Below, piece by piece: positions 8,637 to 16,959 of a stretch of DNA of 31,166 nt (position 1 is its first letter; the number at the start of each line of letters is the position of its first letter). Below the pieces are notes generated by a model that was not told the origin of the DNA, made no database searches, and worked only from the letters and a program-made list of their open reading frames with translations. Location of the stretch: IMG/VR virus record IMGVR_UViG_3300042391_001675, positions 1-31,166 of that record. One strand, given 5' to 3'. Position numbers and translations under genes: made by a program. The stretch comes from a virus.

Positions 8637-8648
8637 AGGAGAACCTCC
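8637..8648 (+). promoter_or_regulatory. gp55 ribosome-binding site inside a small inverted repeat
   Basis: AGGAG (8637-8641) is a strong Shine-Dalgarno 10 nt before the ATG at 8652. GGAG (8638-8641) and CTCC (8645-8648) are complementary across a 3-nt AAC loop, so the site could fold on itself. The stem has only 4 bp and may be unstable. Confidence 0.45.
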
Positions 8649-8651
8649 CCC

Positions 8652-9572
8652 ATGTCAGAACCCTTGGTCAAAACACCAGCCAAAGTCAACTATCTCAACA
8701 ACAGAGATATCCTCAAAGAAATTCATCTCAGCAAAAAAACCTATTGCAGCTACAGAGATCCTGTGACTGATCATCAGTACGATATCATACTGCCCAGTGT
8801 TGACAAGATCAATCAGCGCACAGTGGCCGAGGCCCGCAGAAATCGTGCCGACCGTATCAAACGCGAAACAGGGGAAATTGTAGACCCTACCAAAATTCCC
8901 AACACAGACATAGTGTTTAGAATTACCTGCTGGGAACACATTCCGCTGGCACCCAAGAAAGTGCCCAAAAATGCTACCAAGCGCAAGAAGCTAGAAGACA
9001 TCCTGGACCTGGATGAAGTAGCAGTGGATCCTCTGGAGGATCTTGTGGAAGAGCCTGTGCTGGATCCCACACATGTGCGACTGAACTTTCCGCCGTTTTA
9101 TCACTATCGCATCGACGAAAACAAGGTACCGTTTGTGGTGGGCAAGAGTCACTGGAAGGGCGATTTGGAAACGGGCGAGTATTGTCGCGATCACGGCAAT
9201 ATGACACGCAAGCTGGCCACCATGTTTATGAAACTGTGCGAGCGTTATGCCACAAGGAGCAACTGGCGTGGCTACACATACAATGAAGAAATGCGTGGAC
9301 AAGCTCTACTACAGCTTAGTCAGATTGGTCTACAGTTCGACGAGAGCAAGAGCCAGAACCCGTTTGCGTATTACACTGCTGCGATCACTAACAGTTTTAC
9401 GCGGATTCTCAACATAGAGAAAAAGAACCAAAACATTCGTGACGATATCCTGGAAATCAATGGGTTGAACCCAAGCTGGACTCGTCAAAACTCAGGTGCC
9501 AAAAGCATGGCTGCCATGTCCGGACCGGTTGTGAGCAGCCTGGATGATGTAGTACAATCAGTAGATGAGTAA
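8652..9572 (+). CDS. gp55: Late-transcription sigma factor gp55
   Basis: The 306-residue product carries the gp55 core near residues 190-260: MTRKLATMFMKLCERYATRS, YTYNEEMRGQALLQLSQIGL, FDESKSQNPFAYYTAAITNS and FTRILNIEKKNQNIRDDILE, matching region 2 of sigma70-family factors as found in gp55. In T4, gp55 binds host RNA polymerase core, recognises TATAAATA and works with gp33 and the gp45 clamp. T4 gp55 is 185 residues; here about 120-150 extra N-terminal residues include an acidic stretch (DILDLDEVAVDPLEDLVEEP). The ATG at 8652 has an AGGAG site. gp47 starts inside its last codons, giving a replication/transcription operon 55-47-SGNH-46. Confidence 0.9.
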   Translation: MSEPLVKTPAKVNYLNNRDILKEIHLSKKTYCSYRDPVTDHQYDIILPSVDKINQRTVAEARRNRADRIKRETGEIVDPTKIPNTDIVFRITCWEHIPLAPKKVPKNATKRKKLEDILDLDEVAVDPLEDLVEEPVLDPTHVRLNFPPFYHYRIDENKVPFVVGKSHWKGDLETGEYCRDHGNMTRKLATMFMKLCERYATRSNWRGYTYNEEMRGQALLQLSQIGLQFDESKSQNPFAYYTAAITNSFTRILNIEKKNQNIRDDILEINGLNPSWTRQNSGAKSMAAMSGPVVSSLDDVVQSVDE

Positions 9573-10581
9573 TTTATTTAAAAAAGCCGCAATCTTTACC
9601 GACATCCATTTTGGGCTCAAGTCCAACAGTGTTCTACACAACGAAGACTGTTTGGCTTTTGTGAAGTGGGCCACGGCCAAGGCCCAAGAAGAAGGTTGCG
9701 AAACCTGCATGTTTCTGGGCGATTGGCACAACAATCGATCAAGCCTGAACATAGTCACCCTGAACTACAGTTTGCAGGCCTTGGAGCACATGAACAACAA
9801 CTTTGAACGTGTGTATTTTATTCCAGGTAATCACGATTTGTACTATCGGGATAAACGTGACATTCAAAGTGTAGAATGGGCCAAACACCTACCGCGTGTG
9901 GAAATCTGCAATGATTGGTTCAGCAGTGGCGGCGTCACTATTGCTCCTTGGCTATGCGGTGATGATCACAAACGACTGGCAAAAATGAGCGGTGAATATT
10001 TGTTTGGTCACTTTGAACTGCCAGGATACCTGATGAATGCAATGGTAGAGATGCCAGATCATGGTGAAATACGTCGAGAAGATCTTGGAGGGTTCGGACA
10101 TGTTTTTACAGGACACTTTCACAAGCGGCAGACCAAAAAGAATATTACCTACATCGGCAATGCGTTCCCTCACAATTATGCAGATGCTGGTGATGACGAA
10201 CGAGGTCTCACTGTGTTGGAGTGGGGATCAGCGCCTGAATTTCATGCTTGGCCTGCTCAACCAACGTACCGTGTGTACGGGCTGGCCAACCTTATTGACA
10301 ACGCTGCGTCGCTGCTTCGACCCAAGATGCATGTCAGAGTTAACCTAGATATCGAGATCTCATACGAAGAAGCCAACTTTATCAAAGAAACTTTTGTGCG
10401 AGACTACAACCTGCGTGAGATGGCGTTGATTCCCAACAAGACTGCCGGTGTAGACGAAGATATGGCGCCCGGAGAAGTCAAGTTTGAATCAGTGGATCAG
10501 ATTGTTACAGATCAACTTACCAACATTGAAAGTGAGTTTTACGATAACAAGCTCTTGCTGAAGATTTATCAAACACTATGA
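9565..10581 (+). CDS. gp47: Recombination nuclease subunit gp47 (Mre11/SbcD-like)
   Basis: The 338-residue product is almost exactly the length of T4 gp47 (339). All metallophosphoesterase motifs are visible: D13-x-H15 in FTDIHFG, G52-D53-W-H55-N, G88-N89-H90-D91 and G183-H184-F-H186. These bind the two catalytic metals of Mre11-type nucleases. With gp46 it makes the exonuclease that resects DNA ends for recombination-dependent replication and host DNA breakdown. The start overlaps the gp55 end by 8 nt, and the stop overlaps the next ATG (ATGA). Confidence 0.95.
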   Translation: MSNLFKKAAIFTDIHFGLKSNSVLHNEDCLAFVKWATAKAQEEGCETCMFLGDWHNNRSSLNIVTLNYSLQALEHMNNNFERVYFIPGNHDLYYRDKRDIQSVEWAKHLPRVEICNDWFSSGGVTIAPWLCGDDHKRLAKMSGEYLFGHFELPGYLMNAMVEMPDHGEIRREDLGGFGHVFTGHFHKRQTKKNITYIGNAFPHNYADAGDDERGLTVLEWGSAPEFHAWPAQPTYRVYGLANLIDNAASLLRPKMHVRVNLDIEISYEEANFIKETFVRDYNLREMALIPNKTAGVDEDMAPGEVKFESVDQIVTDQLTNIESEFYDNKLLLKIYQTL

Positions 10582-11294
10582 AATTGTATTTCAACGGATG
10601 CAGTCATACCTACGGTGATGATCTTGAAGATCCCAAAAGTAGTGCATGGCCATCTGTTGTGTCTTCTGCACTAGGCGCAGATTTTTTGAATGACAGTGTC
10701 AGTGGTGGCACCAACGATCGCATAATGTATCGGACCATAAAGCACCTAGATCAGTTTGATAAATTCTATATTGCTTGGACTTACACCACTCGATTTACCA
10801 GGTATAGAGCAGACAACAACCATGATGTCAACTTCAATCCTCAATTGATACACAGGCTTTACAGCAAAGATCCTAACTTTGCAGAATATGGAAAAATACA
10901 TTATCGGGTCTGGCACAACGAATTGTATGCTGCGAAGTTATGGTTGCAAAACATTGTGTTGTTGCAACGATTGTTTGAATCAGTCAACAAACCATATGTC
11001 ATGATCAATACTGCGTCAAATCATCTAGATCGGTGGTTAAGCAGTTGGCAAGACTTTAATTCTAGTGTACAATCATTGTTGTGTTTTGATCTCATGAATG
11101 ATCAGCAACTTGAACAAGAACATCTAGAACTACAAAAATTAGCATCAATGATTGACACTTCCTGTTTTGTTGGATGGAATCAATGGTGTTTGGCCGACGA
11201 GTTAAAAAAATACCCGGTTGGACCAACTGGCCACTTACTGGAACAAGGACACAAGGCCACAGCCTTGCATATTTTAAAGCATGATTCACATTAA
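10578..11294 (+). CDS. SGNH-hydrolase-like protein inserted between gp47 and gp46
   Basis: The 238-residue product begins MKLYFNGCSHTYGDD; the GCSHT block matches block I of SGNH/GDSL esterases (nucleophile S9). VSGGTND (about 41-47) fits block II with its glycine and asparagine, NTASNH (about 143-148) could supply the block III asparagine, and E222-x-x-H225 in LLEQGHKATA could be the acid and base of block V (usually D-x-x-H). The reaction would be removal of an ester-linked group such as an acetyl from a glycan or lipid; the substrate is unknown. It overlaps gp47 by 4 nt and gp46 by 14 nt, so it is translated with the recombination complex. By eye it is more AT-rich than its neighbours, which suggests a later insertion. 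Confidence 0.65.
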   Translation: MKLYFNGCSHTYGDDLEDPKSSAWPSVVSSALGADFLNDSVSGGTNDRIMYRTIKHLDQFDKFYIAWTYTTRFTRYRADNNHDVNFNPQLIHRLYSKDPNFAEYGKIHYRVWHNELYAAKLWLQNIVLLQRLFESVNKPYVMINTASNHLDRWLSSWQDFNSSVQSLLCFDLMNDQQLEQEHLELQKLASMIDTSCFVGWNQWCLADELKKYPVGPTGHLLEQGHKATALHILKHDSH

Positions 11295-13362
11295 AAAACT
11301 CACTGTCAAAAACTTCATGAGTGTGGGCAATGCCACACAAGGCATTGACTTTGATCGCAGGGACTTGACGCTGGTACTAGGCGAGAACCTGGACCTAGGT
11401 GGCGACGGCAGTCGCAACGGCACAGGAAAGACCACAATCATCAATGCGTTGAGTTACGCCTTGTATGGCAATGCACTGTCAAATATTCGCAAGGACAACC
11501 TTGTGAACAAGACCAACGGCAAGAACATGCTGGTAAGTCTGGACTTCAGTGTGGGCAGTCAGGACTACAGAATTGAACGTGGTCGCAAGCCCAATGTGCT
11601 GAAGTTCTATGTGAACCACGAAGCACAAGCTGCCACAGACGAAGCACAAGGCGAAAACAAAGAAACGCAGGAAGTGATCGAACGCATCATGAGCATGAGT
11701 CACGACATGTTCAAACATGTGTTGGCGTTGAATACCTATACTGAACCATTCCTGAGTTTGAAGGCCAATGAGCAACGTGCCATCATTGAGCAGTTGTTGG
11801 GCATTACCCTGTTGAGTGAACGAGCCGATCGTGTCAAAGAGTTAAATCGACAAACCAAAGATGCGATCTCGCAAGAAGAATTTCGTATACGTGCCGAGCA
11901 AGAAGCCAACAAACGCATAGAAGAACAGATCGAAAGCCTGCGTCGCAGACAAGTGCTATGGCAGAAAAAATACGACAGCGATCTACAGATTCTAGTTGGT
12001 CAGTATGACGAACTTTCCAAGATCAACATTGAAGCAGAATTACAAGCACACCAAGACCTAACTGTATGGAGTGATCGTCGTCGACAACAAGAAGCTCGCA
12101 ACAGCCTGTCAGCTCGCAGCACAGCCTGGCAACAAAAACACAACACCGAAGTCGAAGCCGCAGGTCGTGCATATTCGGACAAGAATCGTATCAGCATTGA
12201 TATTGAACTAGCAGCATGGGCACAGTTAGCTGCTCACAATCAAAAATCTCGAGACATTGCCGAACTTGAAAAACTGATCGCCCGTTGTGTTCAGGACGAG
12301 AAGAAAGAAGTCAAGCTGGTAGAAAAACTACGAGCCGAGATTGAAGAACTCCGAAATCACAAGTGCTATGCATGTGGACAAGACTTTCATGATGTCAGTC
12401 ACGAGTCAGTGTTGGCTACAAAAGAAAAAACACTACAAGAAGCTGCCTTACAGGTCTTGGCCACCAACAGTCAATGGATAGAGCACACTAATGCGTTGTT
12501 GAAGCTGGGCGAGCTGGGTGTTCCGCCCACAACACATTACACCACAGAAGCCGAAGCAATACGTCACTCCACTGAGTTAGATGCGCTTCGTCAAACACTG
12601 GAAAATAAAACTACCGAAGTCAACCCTTATGCTGATCAACTGGCAGAAATGCCCGAAGTGGATCCTGGTCAGCAACCAGTTACCCACTACGACACCGAAG
12701 CAAAAGCTATCAAACACAGCAGCCAAGTTGCTAGTTTGCTGACACAGATCACAAACAAGCATGCCGAAACTGATCCCTATGGTGAACAGATTGCTGATAT
12801 GCAGACCAAGGCTCTGCAAACTGTGAGCTACGATCACCTCAACGAGCTGACCCGAGTACAGGATCATCAAGACTTCTTGCTGAAACTGTTGACTTCCAAA
12901 GACAGCTTTGTTCGCAAAAAAATCATTGATCAAAATCTCAGTTATCTCAACAGCAGACTTACCCACTATCTGGATCGTATGGGCTTGCCGCACACTGTGA
13001 AATTCATGAATGATTTGTCGGTAAATATCGAAGAACTAGGTCGTGAACTGGACTTTGACAATCTGTCAAGAGGCGAGCGTACCCGATTAATTCTCAGCAT
13101 GAGCTGGGCATTCCGTGATGTATGGGAAAGCCTTTATCACCCCATCAACTTGCTGTTCATTGACGAACTGATCGACAATGGTTTAGACACATCTGGCGTA
13201 GAAAACGCCTTGGGTCTACTGAAACGCATGAGCCGCGAACGCAACAAGAGTGTTTGGCTTGTGAGTCACAGAGACGAGTTGGCCGGACGAGTTGAGAACA
13301 TACTCAGAGTGGTCAAAGAAAATGGCTTTACCAGCTATAATACAGACATAGAGCATGCATAA
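11281..13362 (+). CDS. gp46: Recombination ATPase subunit gp46 (Rad50/SbcC-like)
   Basis: The 693-residue product has the full SMC/Rad50 architecture. The Walker A loop ends in G47-T-G-K50-T-T. Long coiled-coil arms rich in Glu, Gln, Lys and Arg flank a zinc hook with C362-Y-A-C365-G-Q. The ABC signature LSRGERTRLIL lies at about 595-605, and the Walker B strand LLFIDELIDNGLD near 624-636 is followed by the His loop WLVSHRDEL. T4 gp46 is 560 residues, so the arms are longer. With gp47 it drives ATP-dependent end processing. Its ATG lies inside the 3' end of the SGNH-like gene. Confidence 0.95.
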   Translation: MIHIKKLTVKNFMSVGNATQGIDFDRRDLTLVLGENLDLGGDGSRNGTGKTTIINALSYALYGNALSNIRKDNLVNKTNGKNMLVSLDFSVGSQDYRIERGRKPNVLKFYVNHEAQAATDEAQGENKETQEVIERIMSMSHDMFKHVLALNTYTEPFLSLKANEQRAIIEQLLGITLLSERADRVKELNRQTKDAISQEEFRIRAEQEANKRIEEQIESLRRRQVLWQKKYDSDLQILVGQYDELSKINIEAELQAHQDLTVWSDRRRQQEARNSLSARSTAWQQKHNTEVEAAGRAYSDKNRISIDIELAAWAQLAAHNQKSRDIAELEKLIARCVQDEKKEVKLVEKLRAEIEELRNHKCYACGQDFHDVSHESVLATKEKTLQEAALQVLATNSQWIEHTNALLKLGELGVPPTTHYTTEAEAIRHSTELDALRQTLENKTTEVNPYADQLAEMPEVDPGQQPVTHYDTEAKAIKHSSQVASLLTQITNKHAETDPYGEQIADMQTKALQTVSYDHLNELTRVQDHQDFLLKLLTSKDSFVRKKIIDQNLSYLNSRLTHYLDRMGLPHTVKFMNDLSVNIEELGRELDFDNLSRGERTRLILSMSWAFRDVWESLYHPINLLFIDELIDNGLDTSGVENALGLLKRMSRERNKSVWLVSHRDELAGRVENILRVVKENGFTSYNTDIEHA

Positions 13363-13372
13363 GGAATAATCA

Positions 13373-13762
13373 GTGCTGTTGACCGTTGAGCATTCTAATT
13401 TGACTATGATACGTTTTGAAATCAATGGATCAGTGGTTGAGCACTATCAACAACAACAAGAATATTGTGTTGATATAAACTGCAACGGCAATGTAGAAAT
13501 ATTCTTTGAACCATGGAAAATCAAACCATTGGTCAGAGTTGACAATCATCTGTTGGATTACTGGTGCGCTGATATGCAATTGTACGATCACATGGTTAGA
13601 CTTAAATGGGATTCAGGGTTCTATCATCGGTACCAAGAAAAAATTGTGCAGGGAAAAATAGATTACTTGAATCTAACAACACAAGAAGATATTGATTATT
13701 ATTTGGGCATAAAAAATTCAAATCTAGATTTAGTTAGCCAACTCAAACAGTATTTAAAATGA
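13373..13762 (+). CDS. Small protein of unknown function, first gene of accessory cassette
   Basis: I do not recognise this 129-residue protein. The chosen start is the GTG at 13373, which has an AAGGA site (13361-13365) 7 nt upstream; an ATG lies 11 codons later. The first about 60 residues look like beta strands (MIRFEINGSVVEHY, EYCVDINCNGNVEIFFEPWK), the rest helical and Tyr/Asp-rich (LLDYWCADMQLYDHMVRLKW, LTTQEDIDYYLG). The stop overlaps the next ATG (ATGA), so it is coupled to the radical SAM gene and may supply a substrate, chaperone or recognition partner for it. That role is inference from position only. Confidence 0.65.
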   Translation: MLLTVEHSNLTMIRFEINGSVVEHYQQQQEYCVDINCNGNVEIFFEPWKIKPLVRVDNHLLDYWCADMQLYDHMVRLKWDSGFYHRYQEKIVQGKIDYLNLTTQEDIDYYLGIKNSNLDLVSQLKQYLK

Positions 13763-15264
13763 GCCGAGTATTATTAGTTAACCTCCCCATGTACGACACA
13801 TTGGCACCTCCCGGAGCATTGGCAGTTTTGGCAGCAATCTGCGAACAAAATCAAAAGGCTTACGAGTTTTTAGACTTTAATATTTTTTTGCACCGCACAC
13901 TCAACGAAAAAGAACTTGCTGAACTCAGTGATTGGTTGGTAGGTATCACCATTGACTACCATGGTATCTCTGAAGAACTCAGACAAAAGGTGTTTGATCT
14001 ATGGTGCGAGCAAATCAACAAAATAGATCCTGACAGTTTTGAATTCATTGGTATCAGTATTTTTAGTATGTGGAGTCTCAGGATGGCACAATTAATTTTG
14101 CCATGGCTGAGAAAAAGAACTTTATCCAAAATTGTATTGGGCGGCAACGGATGCAACAGTAAATTTTTTGATACAAAAATTGGCTTTTCTAGCTGGGTTG
14201 TTGAAAACCAATTGGCTGATTTTGTAGTGATCGGCGACGGTGAGCCCACGTTTGATGCCATACTCAAAGGCGAAACTTGTGTGCCCGGAGTTAATCAAGT
14301 ACCTCAGAAAAACGACTGGGACATTGATCAATTCCCGATCCCCAACTACAAAAACTTTGATCTGTCTTTGTATAGTGCAAAAAAAGTGTATGTTACCGGA
14401 AGTCGTGGATGTGTAAGAAACTGTACGTTTTGCGACATTGGTGCGACTTGGCCTAAATTTCGATTCAGAAAAGCTGATAAGTTGGTAGAAGAAATCAAAC
14501 AACATTACTATGATCTTGGGGTCACAGAATTTGATTTTACAGACAGTTTGATCAATGGTAGCATCAGTAACTTCTATCAATTCAACTGTTTGCTAGCTGA
14601 GGAAAAAGTCAAAAATCCTGATCTCAAAAATGTCAGCTACATTGGACAATTTATTTGCAGACCCCAGTCTCAAATGTCTGCCTCACACTACGAAGCCATG
14701 TACTATGCAGGATGCAAGCAGGTTACCATTGGTATTGAAAGCTTTAGTGAAAATGTTCGATACCACATGCGTAAAAAATTTACCAATCTTGATATTGATT
14801 ATCACATCGACCAATGCAGTAGATGGAATATCAAAAATGTTTGGTTGATGATTTGCGGGTACCCTACTGAGACATTGCAAGATCATGTTGAAAACTTAAA
14901 CAGTTTAGAAAAATACTCCCTGTATGCCAAACAAGGAATAATCGAACTAATTCGATGGGGAACTACCATGCACCTTATCGACGACACACCAATAACCAGT
15001 GCTGAGATGCTCAAGGATTTGGATATTGTATTGGATGCTCAAGGCAGCCTGGGATTTACCAGCACTTACAATTGGGTAAGTTCCAAGAATCCGTCTCTAG
15101 ACCTTGCAGAGCGCATACGTCGGCGAGTTGAAATTCACGAACATTGTGTCAAGAATGGGTATCCTCAGCCAAGGGTCCGCCAAGAACTCAGCAGTTTGCT
15201 GACGCTGGCAAAGCAACACCTTGTGGGCCCAAGAAAAAAAATATTCGAGATTGGCCAGCTATGA
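13759..15264 (+). CDS. B12-binding-type radical SAM protein
   Basis: The 501-residue product has two recognisable parts. Residues 1-180 resemble the cobalamin-binding Rossmann domain of class B radical SAM enzymes: MSRVLLVNLPMYDTLAPPGA with LAVLAAICEQ, FIGISIFSMWS, and ADFVVIGDGEPTF. The canonical DxHxxG cobalamin ligand motif is not evident, as in some members. Residues 210-440 are the radical SAM barrel, with the cluster motif C218-V-R-N-C222-T-F-C225 and later strands such as QVTIGIESFS and NVWLMICGYPTE. Such enzymes do methylations, C-C bond formation or ring rearrangements. Overlaps of 4 nt at both ends place it tightly in the cassette operon. The substrate is unknown. Confidence 0.85.
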   Translation: MSRVLLVNLPMYDTLAPPGALAVLAAICEQNQKAYEFLDFNIFLHRTLNEKELAELSDWLVGITIDYHGISEELRQKVFDLWCEQINKIDPDSFEFIGISIFSMWSLRMAQLILPWLRKRTLSKIVLGGNGCNSKFFDTKIGFSSWVVENQLADFVVIGDGEPTFDAILKGETCVPGVNQVPQKNDWDIDQFPIPNYKNFDLSLYSAKKVYVTGSRGCVRNCTFCDIGATWPKFRFRKADKLVEEIKQHYYDLGVTEFDFTDSLINGSISNFYQFNCLLAEEKVKNPDLKNVSYIGQFICRPQSQMSASHYEAMYYAGCKQVTIGIESFSENVRYHMRKKFTNLDIDYHIDQCSRWNIKNVWLMICGYPTETLQDHVENLNSLEKYSLYAKQGIIELIRWGTTMHLIDDTPITSAEMLKDLDIVLDAQGSLGFTSTYNWVSSKNPSLDLAERIRRRVEIHEHCVKNGYPQPRVRQELSSLLTLAKQHLVGPRKKIFEIGQL

Positions 15265-15863
15265 AAATATTCTTAACCGGTGCATCAAGCGGCATTGGTG
15301 CTGCTTTGTTTGAAACTTTGTCAGTGGACCATCAAGTAATTGCACCCAACCGTAACACATTTGATCTAACCAATACAAAACATATCGATGACTTAGATGT
15401 CGACTTTGACATGTTGATAAATTGTGCTGGTACCGGACTAGGCGGAAAACAACAGTTTGCAAATCATTGCAGCAACGATGTTGTTGAAATTTTCAATACC
15501 AATTTGCTTGCGCCAATTTTACTAACCAAAAACGTATTAAAAATCAATCCAGCATGTAAAATAGTCAACATTACCAGTACCAACAACAATCGGTATTGGC
15601 CAGGAGATTTAGTATACAGCCTGACCAAATCTTCATTGTCTATATTTGGAGACATGCTTCGTGTCGAGTATCCTGATTGTTGTTTGCTAGAGATTAGATT
15701 GGGATTAACTAAAACCAATTTCAACAAAGCAAGATACAAGAACACACCTGATCGATATCAGGACATTTACAACAATCCGCATTTGCTTCCAGAAAATGTA
15801 GCAAACAAAATTGTCAGTGTGTTGTTTGACAATACAGTAAAATACATAGAAATTTCTCCTTGA
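15261..15863 (+). CDS. Short-chain dehydrogenase/reductase (SDR)
   Basis: The start is the ATG at 15261, which overlaps the preceding stop (ATGA); in-frame codons further upstream lie inside the radical SAM gene and are not used here. The 200-residue product has the classical SDR landmarks: cofactor loop T6-G-A-S-S-G-I-G13, the N54-C-A-G57 motif, and a catalytic set S106, Y119 and K123 in VYSLTK, with the usual 13-residue Ser-Tyr spacing. It is shorter than typical SDRs (about 250), trimmed in the C-terminal substrate loop. The expected reaction is NAD(P)-dependent oxidation or reduction of an alcohol/carbonyl, perhaps of a sugar or a product of the neighbouring radical SAM enzymes. Confidence 0.85.
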   Translation: MKIFLTGASSGIGAALFETLSVDHQVIAPNRNTFDLTNTKHIDDLDVDFDMLINCAGTGLGGKQQFANHCSNDVVEIFNTNLLAPILLTKNVLKINPACKIVNITSTNNNRYWPGDLVYSLTKSSLSIFGDMLRVEYPDCCLLEIRLGLTKTNFNKARYKNTPDRYQDIYNNPHLLPENVANKIVSVLFDNTVKYIEISP

Positions 15864-16957
15864 TGTATCCTTGGCAACTTTATCATTGGCATTTTGAAGT
15901 CAGTGGCAAATGCACACTGAAGTGTCCTCGGTGTCCTCGAAATGATGCCAGCCCTGTACCGTGGTTAAACAAAGAACTGGATTTGAATTTTTTCAAAAAA
16001 ATTCTAACTCCTGATCTACTTAAAAACACAGTCCAACGTATCACAATGTGTGGTGACATTGGAGATCCAATCTATGCCAGTGAATACATCGAGATCGTAG
16101 ACTACATCAAATCACATAATCCCAAAATACATGTGTATACCATCACCAATGGCAGCTATAGAAAAGCTGATTGGTGGCAAGATTTTGCCAAAGTCAGTAA
16201 CGAGTATGACACTATTAATTTTAGTATCGACGGGTACGATAATGAGTCAAACAATCTATACAGAGTTGGCAGCAACTGGGACAGTATCATGCAAGGCATG
16301 GATATCATGTGCCAACATAGTTCTGCATTTGTGTACTGGGCCACTATTTTGTTTAAGTTCAATCAGGCCCACATTGATAGCATACGAGCCCAAGCACAAA
16401 ACGCCGGGTGCGATGGATTACAACTTACGTACAGTACAAAATTTGGCAGCAAGTACGGAGAAGCATACGGTGGAGTCCATGACCCGCTTGAACCTGATCT
16501 AGAGTTTATAAGCAAAACTCATCGATATGAAAGATACTTTGAACAGCTCTCTGACAGACAACAGCTGAACCAATCTTATCTAGCTCATAATCAGCAACGT
16601 TTTATAGAAATCAAACAGCAGCATCAACAAATGATAACTCCCATGTGCAGCATTGGAAATCGAGGAATATACGTCAGTGCCGACGGAATACTGCATCCAT
16701 GTAGTTGGGTCAGCTATCCATACCACAGTATCAGCACAGATCGAAAAACTATACATTTTAAAGATAGTTTTCATCAGATACATAGAAGCAAGTTGGATTT
16801 GAAATCTAGGTCACTGGATCAGGTCCTGAATGACCCAGTTTGGTCCAAACTGTTTGATACATTCGACAATCAAGGCAAAGCCTGGGTTGAATGTGAACAA
16901 AAATGCCATTGTAATTTAGTTGATCAGAACTATGCTGTAGGTTATCTTACCAATTGA
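15863..16957 (+). CDS. Radical SAM protein with C-terminal cysteine motifs (SPASM-like)
   Basis: The 364-residue product starts MYPWQLYHWHFEVSGKCTLK and has the cluster motif C17-x3-C21-x2-C24 within the first 25 residues. CGDIGDP, TITNGSY and INFSIDG follow as barrel strands. The C-terminal third has further cysteines (MCSIGNRGIYVSADGILHPC and CEQKCHC) of the kind that bind auxiliary Fe-S clusters in SPASM/twitch enzymes, which often act on peptides, sugars or alcohols. The ATG at 15863 shares one base with the SDR stop (TGATG); a TTG one codon earlier is possible but not preferred. It works next to a B12-type radical SAM gene, an SDR and an oxygenase-like gene. Confidence 0.82.
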   Translation: MYPWQLYHWHFEVSGKCTLKCPRCPRNDASPVPWLNKELDLNFFKKILTPDLLKNTVQRITMCGDIGDPIYASEYIEIVDYIKSHNPKIHVYTITNGSYRKADWWQDFAKVSNEYDTINFSIDGYDNESNNLYRVGSNWDSIMQGMDIMCQHSSAFVYWATILFKFNQAHIDSIRAQAQNAGCDGLQLTYSTKFGSKYGEAYGGVHDPLEPDLEFISKTHRYERYFEQLSDRQQLNQSYLAHNQQRFIEIKQQHQQMITPMCSIGNRGIYVSADGILHPCSWVSYPYHSISTDRKTIHFKDSFHQIHRSKLDLKSRSLDQVLNDPVWSKLFDTFDNQGKAWVECEQKCHCNLVDQNYAVGYLTN

Positions 16958-16959
16958 CT

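Noticed and set aside
13019-13027. GGTAAATA-like match inside gp46
   Set aside because: It lies deep in coding sequence with no downstream start, so it is treated as chance in AT-rich codons.
15144-15260. Longer start for the SDR gene at 15144
   Set aside because: The extra 39 codons lie inside the radical SAM gene and precede the normal SDR N-terminal strand (MKIFLTGASSGIG), which begins exactly at the ATGA-overlap ATG.
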